Shown here in pieces: positions 9,315 to 18,483 of a DNA stretch of 64,000 nucleotides (within the stretch, counting starts at the first letter, position 1; the number at the start of each line of letters is the position of its first letter). The DNA is from Phenylobacterium sp. J367. Its GTDB lineage: Bacteria; Pseudomonadota; Alphaproteobacteria; Caulobacterales; Caulobacteraceae. The notes beneath the pieces were generated by a model that saw only the letters and a program-made list of their open reading frames with translations, did no database searches and was not told where the DNA came from. The stretch is from positions 3,292,501 to 3,356,500 of the forward strand of contig NZ_JAJONA010000001.1 of the NCBI RefSeq assembly GCF_024699985.1, in the 5' to 3' direction. Made by a program: the position numbers and the translations under genes.

Positions 9315-9329
9315 TCAAACGCCTGTTTA
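9315..9329. promoter_or_regulatory. Imperfect palindrome, candidate TetR-type operator (site 1 of 3)
   Basis: The sequence TCAAACGCCTGTTTA is a near-palindrome with half-sites CAAAC and GTTT separated by four bases. It lies 22 bases upstream of the start of the MDR oxidoreductase gene, in a divergent promoter region. The same core, CAAACGCCTGTT, occurs at 42482-42493 ahead of a glutathione transferase gene and a perfect version at 55659-55674. Half-sites of this type are known for TetR-family fatty-acid regulators such as PsrA; which regulator binds here is inference. Confidence 0.45.
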
Positions 9330-9396
9330 GCTTGAGGGCGGCGGTGGCGTCGAGGGCCGTGGTCTGGTACTGGCGCCCGCCAATTCGGAGCTTCCC

Positions 9397-10321
9397 ATGG
9401 CTGAGTCCCTGCGAGGGGGCGTGATCGGCGCCGGCGTCTTCGGCGGCTACCATGCCCGCCAGTACGCCCGCCTCGACGGCGTCGTGCTCTCGGCCGTCCT
9501 GGATCCGCATCCCGACCGCGCCGCCAAGGTGGCCGTTCCGCTGGGCGGGCGCGCCTTCCACGAGCTGGACGAATTCCTGGCCGCCGTGGACGTGGTGACC
9601 ATCGCGTCGCCCGCCACCCACCACGCGGCCCAGGCGCTGGCGGCGCTCGAGGCCGGCAAGCATGTCTATGTGGAGAAGCCGATCGCGGTCAGCGTCGCCG
9701 ACGCCGAGAAGGTGAGGGCGGCCGCGGCGGCCCGGAAGCTGGTCGTCGCCTGCGGCCACCAGGAACGGGTGGTGTTCCGGGCCATGGGCTTGCTGGATGT
9801 GCCCGAGCAGCCGCTGTTCCTGGAAGCCCTGCGCCATGGCCCGCCGTCGGAGCGCAGCCGCGACGTCTCGGCCGTGCTCGACCTGATGATCCACGACCTC
9901 GACCTGGCGCTCGCCATCTCCGCCGCCGACCCGGTGACCGCCGAGAGCGAGGGCGAGCGGGGGGCCCGGCGACGTCTGGGACGCGGTCCGCGCCGAGGTG
10001 AGCTTCGAGGACGGCTTCACCGCCCGATTCGACTGCTCGCGGCTGGCGCCCGAACGGCGGCGGCACATGAAGGTGGTCTATCCCTCCGGCGAGGTGGAGA
10101 TCGACTTCGTGACCCGGGAGTTCCGCAACACCACCCCCTTCGCCCTGAACCCGGATTTCGCCGAGACGCCGGCCGCCACCGACCCGCTGGGCGCCAGCGT
10201 CGAGGGCTTCCTGCAGGCGGTGCGGGGGCTGGCCCCGCGGCCGGTGGTCACTGCCGACGAGGCGATCCGCGCCCTCGACCTCGGCCTCGCCATCGAACAG
10301 GCGTTGGAGGACGCCGCGTAA
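9397..10321 (+). CDS. Gfo/Idh/MocA family NAD(P)-dependent oxidoreductase, frame-broken
   Basis: About 307 residues once repaired. The N-terminal Rossmann domain begins GGVIGAGVFGGYHARQ, followed by VTIASPATHHAAQA and the family hallmark EAGKHVYVEKPIAV; the Lys of EKP is the usual catalytic residue. IHDLDLALAI is the second conserved segment. An extra G in the run at about 9959-9964 shifts the frame after VTAESEGERG; deleting it continues PGDVWDAVRAEVSFEDGF to the stop at 10319-10321. Substrates of the family are sugars or inositol-like polyols; none can be named here. The gene is divergent from the MDR oxidoreductase and 42 bases ahead of glutathione peroxidase. Confidence 0.83.
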
Positions 10322-10363
10322 CGGGTCTAGCGTTGTCGGCCTGACCATCGGGAGGATCCCGCC

Positions 10364-10843
10364 ATGACGTCCAGCGCCCACGATTTCGCCTTCAAGACCA
10401 TCGATGGGGCCGACCTGCCTCTGACCACCTTCCGCGATAAGGTGGTGCTGGTGGTGAACACCGCCTCGGCGTGCGGGCTGACGCCCCAGTACGACGGGCT
10501 GGAACAGCTCTACTCGGCCTACAGGGATAAGGGCCTCGTGGTGCTGGGCGTGCCCTGCAACCAGTTCGCCGGCCAGGAGCCGGGCGCCGAGGCAGAGATC
10601 AAGGCGTTCTGCGAGACGCGGTTCAAGGTCGATTTCCCCCTGACCTCCAAGGTCGAGGTGAAGGGCGAGGGCGCCCACCCGTTCTACCGCTGGGCCGAGG
10701 CCGAGCTCGGCGAGCCGGCGGTGCCGGTATGGAATTTCCACAAGATCCTGATCGGCAAGGACGGCGAGGCGATCCGCGCCTTCGGTCCGCGGACAGATCC
10801 GCTCGACAGCGAGATCACCGACCAGATCGAGAAGGCCCTCTGA
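10364..10843 (+). CDS. Glutathione peroxidase-like thiol peroxidase
   Basis: A 159-residue cytoplasmic peroxidase of the GPx family, of usual bacterial length. The peroxidatic cysteine is C37 in NTASACGLTPQY, the second conserved cysteine is C65 in GVPCNQFAGQEPG (with the active-site Gln), and WNFHK supplies the conserved Trp/Asn. Being Cys-type and monomeric, it more likely uses thioredoxin than glutathione (family knowledge). A GGAGG site lies shortly before ATG 10364. The globin gene begins within its stop codon region (CTGA overlap at 10840), so the two are co-expressed, probably as an oxidative or nitrosative stress pair. Confidence 0.93.
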   Translation: MTSSAHDFAFKTIDGADLPLTTFRDKVVLVVNTASACGLTPQYDGLEQLYSAYRDKGLVVLGVPCNQFAGQEPGAEAEIKAFCETRFKVDFPLTSKVEVKGEGAHPFYRWAEAELGEPAVPVWNFHKILIGKDGEAIRAFGPRTDPLDSEITDQIEKAL

Positions 10844-11226
10844 GCGCGAACGCGGTCGCCCGCTCGCTCGAGCTGGTCGCCGAGCGGATCGGCGATCCGG
10901 CGCCGCGCGTCTATGCCCGGCTGTTCGCGGCCTTTCCCGAGACCGAGGCTCTGTTCGTGCGCGACACCACGGGGGCGGTGCGCGGCGAGATGCTGGCGGT
11001 GGCCTTCCAGTGCCTGCTGGACCTCGACGGCGGCTACGGCGCCAGCTTCATCGCCGCCGAACGCGTGAACCACGATGCCTTCGGCGTGGACCCGGCGATC
11101 TTCGGCCAGTTCTTCCCGATCGTCCGCGACACCTGCCGCGAGGCCGTGGGCTCCGAGTGGACGCCCGAATTCGACGCCGCCTGGGACGCGGTCCTGGCCC
11201 GGGTCGGCGCGCTCGCCCCGGCATAG
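10840..11226 (+). CDS. Globin (bacterial haemoglobin-like), probable CTG start
   Basis: A 128-residue single-domain globin. The pattern ERVNHDAFGVDP supplies the probable proximal haem-binding His (residue 78), followed by EWTPEFDAAWDAVL, the typical globin H-helix. The role would be oxygen or NO binding. Start choice is unusual: the frame has no ATG, GTG or TTG near the N-terminus of the fold; the expected first residues (xSANAVARSLEL) begin at CTG 10840, which overlaps the stop of the peroxidase as CTGA, exactly where ATGA would be expected. Either this is a real CTG start with translational coupling or a base error. A hairpin terminator follows at 11231-11258. Confidence 0.8.
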   Translation: MSANAVARSLELVAERIGDPAPRVYARLFAAFPETEALFVRDTTGAVRGEMLAVAFQCLLDLDGGYGASFIAAERVNHDAFGVDPAIFGQFFPIVRDTCREAVGSEWTPEFDAAWDAVLARVGALAPA

Positions 11227-11230
11227 GAAA

Positions 11231-11258
11231 GGCGCCCCGCCCGAAGGGGCGAGGCGCC
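11231..11258. terminator. Hairpin between convergent genes
   Basis: Outer arms GGCGCC/GGCGCC and inner arms CGCCC/GGGCG form a strong stem 4 bases after the globin stop and 30 bases before the convergent TonB receptor stop. There is no run of T, so it may act as a weak intrinsic terminator or only as a 3' stabilising hairpin for both transcripts. Confidence 0.55.
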
Positions 11259-11288
11259 CAGCCCACGTCATGCCCGTGGCGGTACTGG

Positions 11289-14051
11289 CTAGAAGAACCT
11301 GTACTGCAGTTCGACGCCGTAGGTGCGCGGCGCGGTCAGCGGATAGGTCGAGTAGACGCCCTGCACAGAGTTGACGATCGGCGCGCCGGCCGGCGGCGTG
11401 TAGACGCTGCCCGCCCGCCGGACGCCGCCCGCGCCGCCCTCGTAGCCGAGGTCGTCGAAGATGTTCCGGATGAAGGCGATCACCGTCACCTTGTTGTCGG
11501 GCGCCTGCCAGGTGACGCGCGCGTCCCACTGATCCCACGACGGCGACTTGTAGTAGTCGCGGTTGAAGATCGAGCCGTACTGGGCGTCGCGCCAGATATA
11601 GCTCACCGAGCCGACGATCGCCCCGCCGGTCGGCAGGTCATAGGTGTAGTTCGCATTGATCGCGATCTTGTGCCTGGGCGCGTTCGGCAGGGAATTGCCG
11701 TCCAGGTCCTGCACTCGCTGGAAGCCGCCGTTCGGATCGGGATTGGCCGAGATCTGGGTGGTCTGGCCGGCCGCGTTCACGACGGGGCGGGGGCTCGTGT
11801 AGACGTCCGCCGCGCAGGTGGTGGTGGCGTCCCCGTACACCGTGGCCCGGCAGGTCGACCGGTCGGTGATCGGCCGGGCCCGCGCATTGAGCGCCGCTGG
11901 GTCCGCCGGGTCGACGGCGGTGCCCTCGGTGATCTCGGCGTCCAGGTAGGAGTAGTTGAAGAGGATCTGCAGGTTGTCGATCGGTTGCCAGATCGACTCC
12001 AGCTCGATGCCTTTCGAGGTGGCTTCCGGCACGTTGTAGAGGATGGCCTCGGAGACCGCGACCGCGCCCGAGGTGTTGATCACGCTGAGCGGGATCTGGG
12101 CGTTCTTGTAGTCGTACCAGAAGGCCGCGAGGTTGGTCTGGAGGTTGCCGCCGAAGGTCTTCTTCATGCCGACCTCGAAAGCGTCGACAGTCTCCTTCTC
12201 GGTGCGCGGGTTGGGCGAGAAGCCCACGTCGATCCCGATCCGGTAGCCGCCCGGCTTGTAGCCGTGGCTGTAGCGGGCGTAGGCGTTGGTGTCGGCGTCC
12301 GGCTCCCACTTCACCCCGACATTGCCGGTGGCTTCCTTCCAGGTGTCGGACAGCTTCCGCATCGCATAGCCGGTGGCGCGGTCGAAGGTGGTCGGCCCGT
12401 CGACGCCTTCCGGCAGCACCGGACGCGAGGACCACTGGTTCTCGGTGATGTCGACGACCGGGATGCCGCCCGGGACCGCGCCGTTCAACTCGGGCGCGGC
12501 GAAGCAGCCGGCGACGAGGTAGCAGAGCAGGCGGCCGCGCTCGACGCCTTCCTTGTGATCCACCGAGTAGCGCAGGCCGGCGGTGAAGGTGAAGGTCTCG
12601 GCGAACTGCCAGTCGATCTGGCCGTAGGCGGCCTTGGACGTGATGTCGAATTCCGGCGCGGTGTCGAAGATGCGGCGGTTGGGGTTCGGCGGGCAGACGC
12701 CCGCGCGCTGGGCGCAAAGTACCGCCGGGACGCCGAACGGGCCTTCGACCCGCGGCTCGTTCGGCAGGTAGGTGTAGACCGGCTGGGTGTAGTTTTCGTC
12801 CCAGTAGTAGAGGCCGGCCAGCCACTGGAGCGGGCCCTCATGGGTGGAGATCAGGGTGAGCTCGTTGCTCCACCAGTTCTCCCGCTCCTGGTAGTTGAAG
12901 GCGTAGGTCGGATTGACCGTGATGTTGCCGCCCGGGATGAGCGAGGGCAGCCGGTAGGAGGTGATCGGCGCCGTGTGGTCGACCGGGGTCGGGCCGTTGA
13001 GCGCATAGTTGTAGTTCACCGCGCCGGTCAGGTAGCGCAGGTCGAAGCTCGGGAAGTGGTACGTCCACTCGCTGGCGAAGATGTAGGTGCCGTTGAGGTC
13101 CACATCGTAGGGGATCGTGGACGCGATCTTCCGGGGATTGGTGAGGGCCGGGTTGGTGCAGCCCATGGGTGACGGATTGACCACGTTTGTGGTGTTCGGA
13201 TTGCAGCCGTAGCCCGGGTTGAGCGTAATGGCCGTGGAGAACAGCGCCTCGGTGGTGGGGTAGGGGGCCGGCGTCCACGTCGCCCGCGCGCCAGGACCGC
13301 CGCCGCCGTTGCGCCACTCGATCCAGGTGAGCTTGGCCCAGCCCTCGAAGTTCTCGTTGAAGTCGAACTTCAGCTGGCCCTCGACGATGTTGGTGTCGAT
13401 GACGTTGCCTTCGTCCGGCATGCCCGGGACGATGTTGTCGATCCAGCCCTTGCGCTGCTTCTCCCAGTTGGCCGCGACCCGGAAATAGACGCCCGGAATC
13501 TTCGTCGGGCCCGAGGCCGCGAACTCCAGCAGGCTGTGGTCGTAGTTCTGATACTGGGCGCGGGCCTCCGCGTACCACTCCTCGGTCGGGCGCTTGGAGA
13601 CCAGGTTGATGGCCCCGGCCACCGCGTTGCGGCCGTAGAGCGTCGACTGCGGGCCGCGCAGGATCTCCGTCCGCTCCAGGAAGAGGGGGGTCTTGCCCGC
13701 CTCGACCGTGGAGGTCGTGTAGATGCCGTCGGAATAGACCGAGACCGAGGCGTCGGCCGAGTGGACGTTGCTGGTCCGGCCGACGCCGCGCAGGCTCACC
13801 CGGTCGGTCTGGCTGGAGTACTGCAGGCCCGGCGTGAAGTTGGTGATGTCCTGGACGCTGGTGATGCCGATCAGATCCCGGCCTTCCGACGTGAAGGCGG
13901 AGACCGCCACCGGCACGTCCTGCAGGCTCTGTTCCCGCTTCTCGGCGGTGACCACGAGCTCTTCGATGGTGTTGACGCCCTGCGCATGCGCAGTCGTCGT
14001 GAGAACGGCGGCCAGCACAGCGCTGGACGCCATCAATTGGATTTTCCGCAT
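11289..14051 (-). CDS. TonB-dependent outer-membrane receptor
   Basis: A 920-residue receptor with signal peptide (MRKIQLMASSAVLAAV, cut after AHA), a TonB-box/plug start EELVVTAEKREQSLQDVPVAVS, plug-domain hallmarks VSLRGVGR and EILRGPQSTLYGRNAVAGAIN, then a long beta-barrel ending in aromatic YGVELQYRFF as expected for BAM recognition. It would import a scarce nutrient across the outer membrane using TonB energy. The VVTAxKREQSLQDVPVAVSA subtype is abundant in Caulobacterales and sphingomonads and mostly linked to plant or aromatic compounds; no substrate gene is adjacent, so the ligand is open. The upstream gap (14052-14563) should hold its promoter. Confidence 0.94.
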   Translation of the reverse strand: MRKIQLMASSAVLAAVLTTTAHAQGVNTIEELVVTAEKREQSLQDVPVAVSAFTSEGRDLIGITSVQDITNFTPGLQYSSQTDRVSLRGVGRTSNVHSADASVSVYSDGIYTTSTVEAGKTPLFLERTEILRGPQSTLYGRNAVAGAINLVSKRPTEEWYAEARAQYQNYDHSLLEFAASGPTKIPGVYFRVAANWEKQRKGWIDNIVPGMPDEGNVIDTNIVEGQLKFDFNENFEGWAKLTWIEWRNGGGGPGARATWTPAPYPTTEALFSTAITLNPGYGCNPNTTNVVNPSPMGCTNPALTNPRKIASTIPYDVDLNGTYIFASEWTYHFPSFDLRYLTGAVNYNYALNGPTPVDHTAPITSYRLPSLIPGGNITVNPTYAFNYQERENWWSNELTLISTHEGPLQWLAGLYYWDENYTQPVYTYLPNEPRVEGPFGVPAVLCAQRAGVCPPNPNRRIFDTAPEFDITSKAAYGQIDWQFAETFTFTAGLRYSVDHKEGVERGRLLCYLVAGCFAAPELNGAVPGGIPVVDITENQWSSRPVLPEGVDGPTTFDRATGYAMRKLSDTWKEATGNVGVKWEPDADTNAYARYSHGYKPGGYRIGIDVGFSPNPRTEKETVDAFEVGMKKTFGGNLQTNLAAFWYDYKNAQIPLSVINTSGAVAVSEAILYNVPEATSKGIELESIWQPIDNLQILFNYSYLDAEITEGTAVDPADPAALNARARPITDRSTCRATVYGDATTTCAADVYTSPRPVVNAAGQTTQISANPDPNGGFQRVQDLDGNSLPNAPRHKIAINANYTYDLPTGGAIVGSVSYIWRDAQYGSIFNRDYYKSPSWDQWDARVTWQAPDNKVTVIAFIRNIFDDLGYEGGAGGVRRAGSVYTPPAGAPIVNSVQGVYSTYPLTAPRTYGVELQYRFF

Positions 14052-14199
14052 TTTCAGCCGCCTCCCCGCAGCTTCTCTGAAGAGCGCTATTTCCTGCGCT
14101 TGATTTCGAAGCTGAAGCAGTGTTGCCGCTCCGTCAACGGCTCGGACGCAAACTGAACATTGATAACTAAATAAGACTCACTCTCCGCCGATGTATTCA

Positions 14200-14323
14200 G
14201 GCAGATGTGCAACTCATGAGGGGTTGTCGAGAGCCAGAAAGCGCGTCAGTCTGACCCGGTTACTGACTTTGTTCTTCCCAGAGAACAACCTGAGGGCGCG
14301 CGAAAGCGCGCCCTTTTGTTTGT
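14200..14323 (+). ncRNA. Candidate structured small RNA or leader RNA
   Basis: In a 512-base gap without a convincing gene, four consecutive hairpins can be drawn on the + strand: CAACTC/GGGTTG (14210-14226), GTCAGT/ACTGAC (14245-14267), TTGTTCT/AGAACAA (14269-14288) and the GC-rich terminator stem (14294-14313, GAAA loop) followed by TTTTGTTTGT. The terminator has no upstream gene on its strand within reach, as the neighbour upstream is on the minus strand, so it must end a short transcript. An AT-rich stretch TTGATAACTAAATAAG (14160-14175) could hold the promoter. It may be an independent sRNA or an attenuated leader of the dehydratase gene that starts 240 bases later. The 5' end is a guess. 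Confidence 0.4.
14294..14323 (+). terminator. Rho-independent terminator
   Basis: A perfect 8-bp stem GGGCGCGC/GCGCGCCC closed by a GAAA tetraloop and followed by TTTTGTTTGT. The T-rich side shows that it works on the + strand. No protein gene on the + strand precedes it, which is the main support for a small or leader RNA here. Confidence 0.8.
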
Positions 14324-14563
14324 GCGATGCGGTATTCATGGTGTGCCGCAAGGTCGTTCGAGGCCGCGTGTCGGTTCTGAAACACTTGTGGCGTAAGGGA
14401 TCGGCGCCGTCCTTCGCACGCGCGAGAGTGACTGTTGCGCCGCTTCTTCCGTGCACACCCGTAAGTAGAGCGGGCGCAACTGGCGCTGCATTCCGCCGCC
14501 AGGCTCTTTCCCCCTGCGGACGCGCCCTCTAAGGAAAGGCCGCCAAGTCGGAGGGCGTAGAGC
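14324..14563 (+). other. Intergenic stretch before the dehydratase gene
   Basis: About 240 bases with no supported gene. A 113-codon open frame runs through (14191-14532), but it crosses the terminator stem and has no recognisable content, so I do not call it. The region must contain the promoter and leader of the dehydratase gene; a GGAAAGG at 14534-14540 and GGAGGG at 14551-14556, 8-10 bases ahead of ATG 14564, gives the ribosome-binding site. Confidence 0.5.
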
Positions 14564-16304
14564 ATGCACCGCAAGCCGGACGGATCCTGGGACAAGTCGA
14601 ACCTCCCCAGCCGCCATGTGACCGTGGGGCCCGCGCGGGCGCCGCATCGCTCGTACTACTACGCCATGGGCCTCGGCAGCCGGGAGATCGCCCAGCCGTT
14701 CGTGGGCGTCGCCTCCTGCTGGAACCAGGCCGCGCCCTGCAACACCGCCCTGATGCGCCAGGCCAACGCCGCGGCCGAGGGCGTGAAGGCGGCCGGCGGG
14801 ACGCCGCGCGAGTTCTGCACCATCACCGTCACCGACGGCATCGCCATGGGCCACGAGGGGATGCGCTCGTCGCTGGCCAGCCGCGAGGTGATCGCCGACC
14901 TCGGTCGAGCTGACCATGCGCGGCCACGGCTACGACGCCCTGGTGGGCGTCGCCGGCTGCGACAAGAGCCTGCCCGGCATGATGATGGCCATGCTGCGCC
15001 TGAACGTGCCCTCGGTGTTCATCTACGGCGGCTCGATCCTGCCGGGCCGGCTGGACGGCAAGGACCTCACCGTCCAGGACGTCTTCGAGGCCGTGGGCCA
15101 GTTCTCCGCCGGCGCCATCAGCGAGGAACGCCTCTGCCAGGTGGAGCAGCACGCCTGCCCGGGCGACGGCGCCTGCGGCGGCCAGTTCACCGCCAACACC
15201 ATGGCCATGGTCTCCGAGGCCATCGGCCTCGCACTGCCGCTCTCCTCGGCCCTGCCGGCCGCCTACCTCGACCGAGACCAGTTCGCCCGGGCGTCCGGCG
15301 AGGCGGTCATGCGGCTGATCGAGAACAACATCCGGCCGCGCGACATCTGCACCCGCAAGGCGTTCGAGAACGCCGCGGTGGTGATCGCCGCCAGCGGCGG
15401 CTCCACCAACGGCGGCCTGCACCTGCCGGCCATGGCGCACGAGTGCGGCATCGAGTTCACGCTCCGCGACTTCGCCGAGATCTGCGCGCGCACGCCCTAC
15501 ATCGCCGACCTGAAGCCCGGCGGCCGGTTCGTCGCCAAGGACATGGGCGAGGCGGGCGGCACGCCCATGCTGCTGAAGACCCTGCTGGAGGGCGGCTACC
15601 TGCACGGCGACGTCATGACCGTCACCGGCAAGACCCTGGCCGAGAACGTCGCCGACGTGCGGTGGCGCGACGACCAGGAGGTCATCCGCCCGGTCTCCAA
15701 CCCGCTGTCGCCGACCGGCGGCGTGGTCGGCCTCTGGGGCTCGCTCGCCCCCGACGGCTGCATCACCAAGGTCGCCGGTCTGAAGCACACCAGGCACCGC
15801 GGCCCGGCCCGGGTGTTCGACGGCGAGGACGCCTGCTTCGCCGCCGTCACCGCCCGGGACTACAAGGAAGGCGACGTGCTGGTGATCCGCTACGAAGGGC
15901 CGAAGGGCGGTCCCGGCATGCGCGAGATGCTGGCGACCACCGCGGCGCTCTATGGCCAGGGGGTGGAGAACATCGCCCTGATCACCGACGGCCGGTTCTC
16001 GGGTGCGACCCGCGGCCTCTGCATCGGCCATGTGGGACCGGAAGCCGCCGCCGGCGGCCCGATCGCGCTGGTGAAGGACGGCGACATCATCACCATCGAC
16101 GCCGACGCCGGCACGATCGAGCTGGAGGTCGACCCCATCGAGCTCGAGCATCGCGCGCACCTGCTGGCCCAGGAGCCGCCGCGGCAGACCAACTATCAGA
16201 CCGGCGCGATCTGGAAGTTCGCGCAAGGGGTCGGCCCGGCCCACCTGGGCGCCGTGACCCACCCGGGCGCCAAGGCCGAGACCCACGTCTACGCGGACCT
16301 CTGA
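14564..16304 (+). CDS. ilvD: IlvD/Edd family dehydratase (dihydroxy-acid dehydratase), frame-broken
   Basis: About 579 residues when repaired, the length of the short IlvD form. Dihydroxy-acid dehydratase makes the 2-keto acid precursors of valine and isoleucine using a [2Fe-2S] cluster and Mg2+. Cluster cysteines are expected in GVASCWNQAAPCN, VAGCDKSLPGMM and PGDGACGGQFTANTM; the catalytic Ser region is TDGRFSGATRG. An extra C at about 14902 breaks the frame after REVIAD; removing it gives REVIADSVELTMRGHGYDALVG. Sugar-acid dehydratases share this fold, so the branched-chain role is likely but not certain. The Asp/Glu racemase-like gene follows after 1 base. Confidence 0.83.
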
Positions 16305-16305
16305 G

Positions 16306-16992
16306 ATGAGGACGCTGGGCCTGATCGGCGGGATCAGCGCCGAGAGCACGGTCGTCTACTACCAGCTGCTGAACCGGCTGGTGCGCGAGCGGCTGGGCGG
16401 GCTGCATTCGGCCAAGCTGATCCTCTGGTCGGTGGATTTCGCGCCGATCGCCGAGCTGCAGGCGAAGGGCGACTGGGACGAGACGGGCCGCCAGTTCGCC
16501 GACGCCGCGCGCCGCCTGGTCGCGGCCGGCGCCGAGGCCATGGTGATCTGCGCCAACACCATGCACCTGAACGCCCCGCAGGTGGCCGAGGCGGGCGTCC
16601 CGGTCATCCACATCGCCGACGCCACCGCCGAGGCGCTGAAGCGGCTCGGCGTCACCCGGCCGCTGCTGCTCGCCACCCGCTTCACCATGGAGAAGCCGTT
16701 CTACCTCGACCGGCTGCGCGGGCAGGCGCTGGACGGCCTTGTGCCCGAGGCCGCCGACCGCGAGACGCTGCACGCGATCATCTACGACGAACTCTGCCAG
16801 GGCGTGGTCACCGAGTCCTCGAAGGCCGTCGTCCTGGGCATCATCGAGCGGGGCCGGGCGGCCGGCGCGGACGGGATCATCTTCGGCTGCACGGAGATCG
16901 GCCTGCTGCTGGACCCCGCGGCGATGCCGCTGCCGACCGTGGACAGCGCCGTCGCCCACTGCGAGGCGGCGATCGACTTCGCGCTGTCCTAG
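16306..16992 (+). CDS. Aspartate/glutamate racemase family protein
   Basis: A 228-residue two-domain racemase of the YgeA/aspartate racemase group. It opens with LGLIGGISAESTVVYY, the family N-terminus, and has the two catalytic cysteines in CANTMH (C82) and FGCTEIGLL (C195), which abstract and return the alpha proton without a cofactor. It could supply D-amino acids or act on a related hydroxy or amino acid. It follows the dehydratase with a 1-base gap, so both are made from one message. Its stop overlaps that of the convergent NnrU-family gene by 4 bases. Confidence 0.9.
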   Translation: MRTLGLIGGISAESTVVYYQLLNRLVRERLGGLHSAKLILWSVDFAPIAELQAKGDWDETGRQFADAARRLVAAGAEAMVICANTMHLNAPQVAEAGVPVIHIADATAEALKRLGVTRPLLLATRFTMEKPFYLDRLRGQALDGLVPEAADRETLHAIIYDELCQGVVTESSKAVVLGIIERGRAAGADGIIFGCTEIGLLLDPAAMPLPTVDSAVAHCEAAIDFALS

Positions 16993-17682
16993 TAGAGGAC
17001 GCCGACGCCGAACAGGAACGGGTGGGCGAGCATCAGGCCGATCCACACCACGACGGCGGCCAGCACCCGCCAGGCCCCGAGCTCGCCCACCTCCAGCCGC
17101 TGCCGCCCCTGGGCGACCGCCAGGAAGGGGATGTTGGAGGTCTGGACCGCGAACCGGTCCCACTTCGCGCCCAGCGCGCCGGCGCTTGGCGTCGATGCTC
17201 ACCGTGCCGAACAGGGCCAGGGCCAGCAGCGAGCCGAAGAGCACAAGGCTCGCGGGGTCGCTGTTCGCCAGCAGGTGGCCGAGCGCCCAGATCGCGACGC
17301 CCCACAGGAACGGGTGACGGGTGATCCGGAGCATGCCCTGGACCGGCTCCGCGCGGTCGAGCACGCCCTCCTGGCGGACGCTCGTCGGGTTGGGCGTGGT
17401 CAGGCCGACGACGACGAACAGCACGGCGACAAGCTGCAGGAAGAATTGGAAGCCGTGGACGACCGACGACAGGCGCCAGAGCGGAAGCGCGTTCTCGGTC
17501 CCCCGCGTCGCGGCATAGGCGCACGCCAGCCAGACGAGCCCGGCCACCGAGGCCAGAGAAAAGAGACCCATGTAGGGCCCGGATCCCAGGCGTGCGACGA
17601 GCGTGTCCCGGAGGCGCGTGCCCGATATCAACAGGTGCAGGAGGACGAAGAAGGCGGCGGCGGCGATCAGATTCTGCATCAT
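16989..17682 (-). CDS. NnrU family membrane protein, frame-broken
   Basis: A polytopic inner-membrane protein of the NnrU/DUF1295-like family, about 230 residues when repaired, with five or six hydrophobic segments. The conserved segment MLRITRHPFLWGVAIWALGH (about 117-136) is the family hallmark; NnrU was first described near nitric oxide reductase genes, but its reaction is unknown. The frame breaks at about 17180-17190, after SIDAKRR; in the restored frame the protein continues GAKWDRFAVQTSNIPFLA and ends FLFGVGVLY at TAG 16989-16991. It faces the racemase gene tail to tail. Confidence 0.82.
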
Positions 17683-17710
17683 CGCATCCCCGGTTTGGAT
17701 GAGCGTGGGC

Positions 17711-18437
17711 CTACCGGTTTACGCTGTCAATGAAGGCGTCGTCCGGATCGTCCTCCCAAGGCGGCAGGTCGAACAGATCCTCCGCCGTCGCGGCCGTCGC
17801 GGCGGTCGCGGCCGTCGCGGCCGGCAAGGCGGCTCGCGGCGGGGGAGCCGGATCCGGTTCAGGCCCGGCCGGCGGCGGCGCTTCGACGGACGGCGGCCGG
17901 GCGGGTTGCAGGGAAATGGGCTTCCGCACGACCGCCTCGGCGCGGGCGAGCCAGCGGTTGGCTTCCTGGACCGCGTCGGGCCGACGGGGCCCCGCGCCGG
18001 CCCTCGTCCTCGGCGAGCCAGAGGTCGAGGTCGAAGTCGGGATGCCGCGGATCGTCGAAAATCAGCCGCAGCCGCACCAGCTCGTCCGCGCCGGTCAGCA
18101 GGTCCAGCGCCCGGCGGGCCTCGCCGCGATGCGCCCGCGCCGTCACCTGGCCGTCGATGATCAGTTCCGCCCCGACCATCTCGTCGATCCGGTAGACCAG
18201 GCACCACGCGCCGGTGTCCCAGCAGACGGCCATGCGTTCGGACGTGAAGTTGAAGCCGACGCCGCGGCCGCGACCCGGCGCGACCAGCATCGCGTGGGGA
18301 TCGGCCTTCAGGACCTTCTTCAGGCTGCGGCGGATCTTGCGGTCTTCGGTGGACAGGCGGGCGGCGAGGGTCCCCACCACGGTGAGGGCCACGCCCGCGA
18401 GCGCGAGCAGCACAAGGAGGCGTGCAAGCTCGTCCAT
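17711..18437 (-). CDS. Hypothetical single-pass membrane protein, frame-broken
   Basis: About 241 residues when repaired. It has one N-terminal transmembrane segment (residues 6-25, LLVLLALAGVALTVVGTLAA), a cytoplasmic domain with LVYRIDEMVGAELIIDGQV and LRLIFDDPRHPDFDLDLW, and a proline/alanine-rich tail. The frame is lost near 17990-18000; after repair it continues PDAVQEANRWLARAEAVVRK to the stop at 17711. The tail contains Ala-Ala-Thr repeats encoded by four 9-base direct repeats (17784-17819). I do not recognise a family. It lies alone between NnrU and exonuclease III on the same strand. Confidence 0.68.
17784..17819. repeat. Four 9-base tandem repeats inside a coding tail
   Basis: Units GCCGTCGCG, GCCGTCGCG, GCGGTCGCG, GCCGTCGCG follow each other without gaps and encode Ala-Thr-Ala units near the C-terminus of the hypothetical protein. 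The unit length is a multiple of three, so copy-number change would lengthen or shorten the tail without a frame shift. Confidence 0.8.
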
Positions 18438-18483
18438 GGGACAAGGCTAAGCCCGTTTTGCGAGTCCCCCGGAAGGGGGTGGG

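Noticed and set aside
14191..14532. 113-codon + strand frame in the 512-base gap
   Set aside because: It reads through the intrinsic terminator stem, has no ribosome-binding site that stands out and no recognisable content. I prefer a non-coding RNA for this region.
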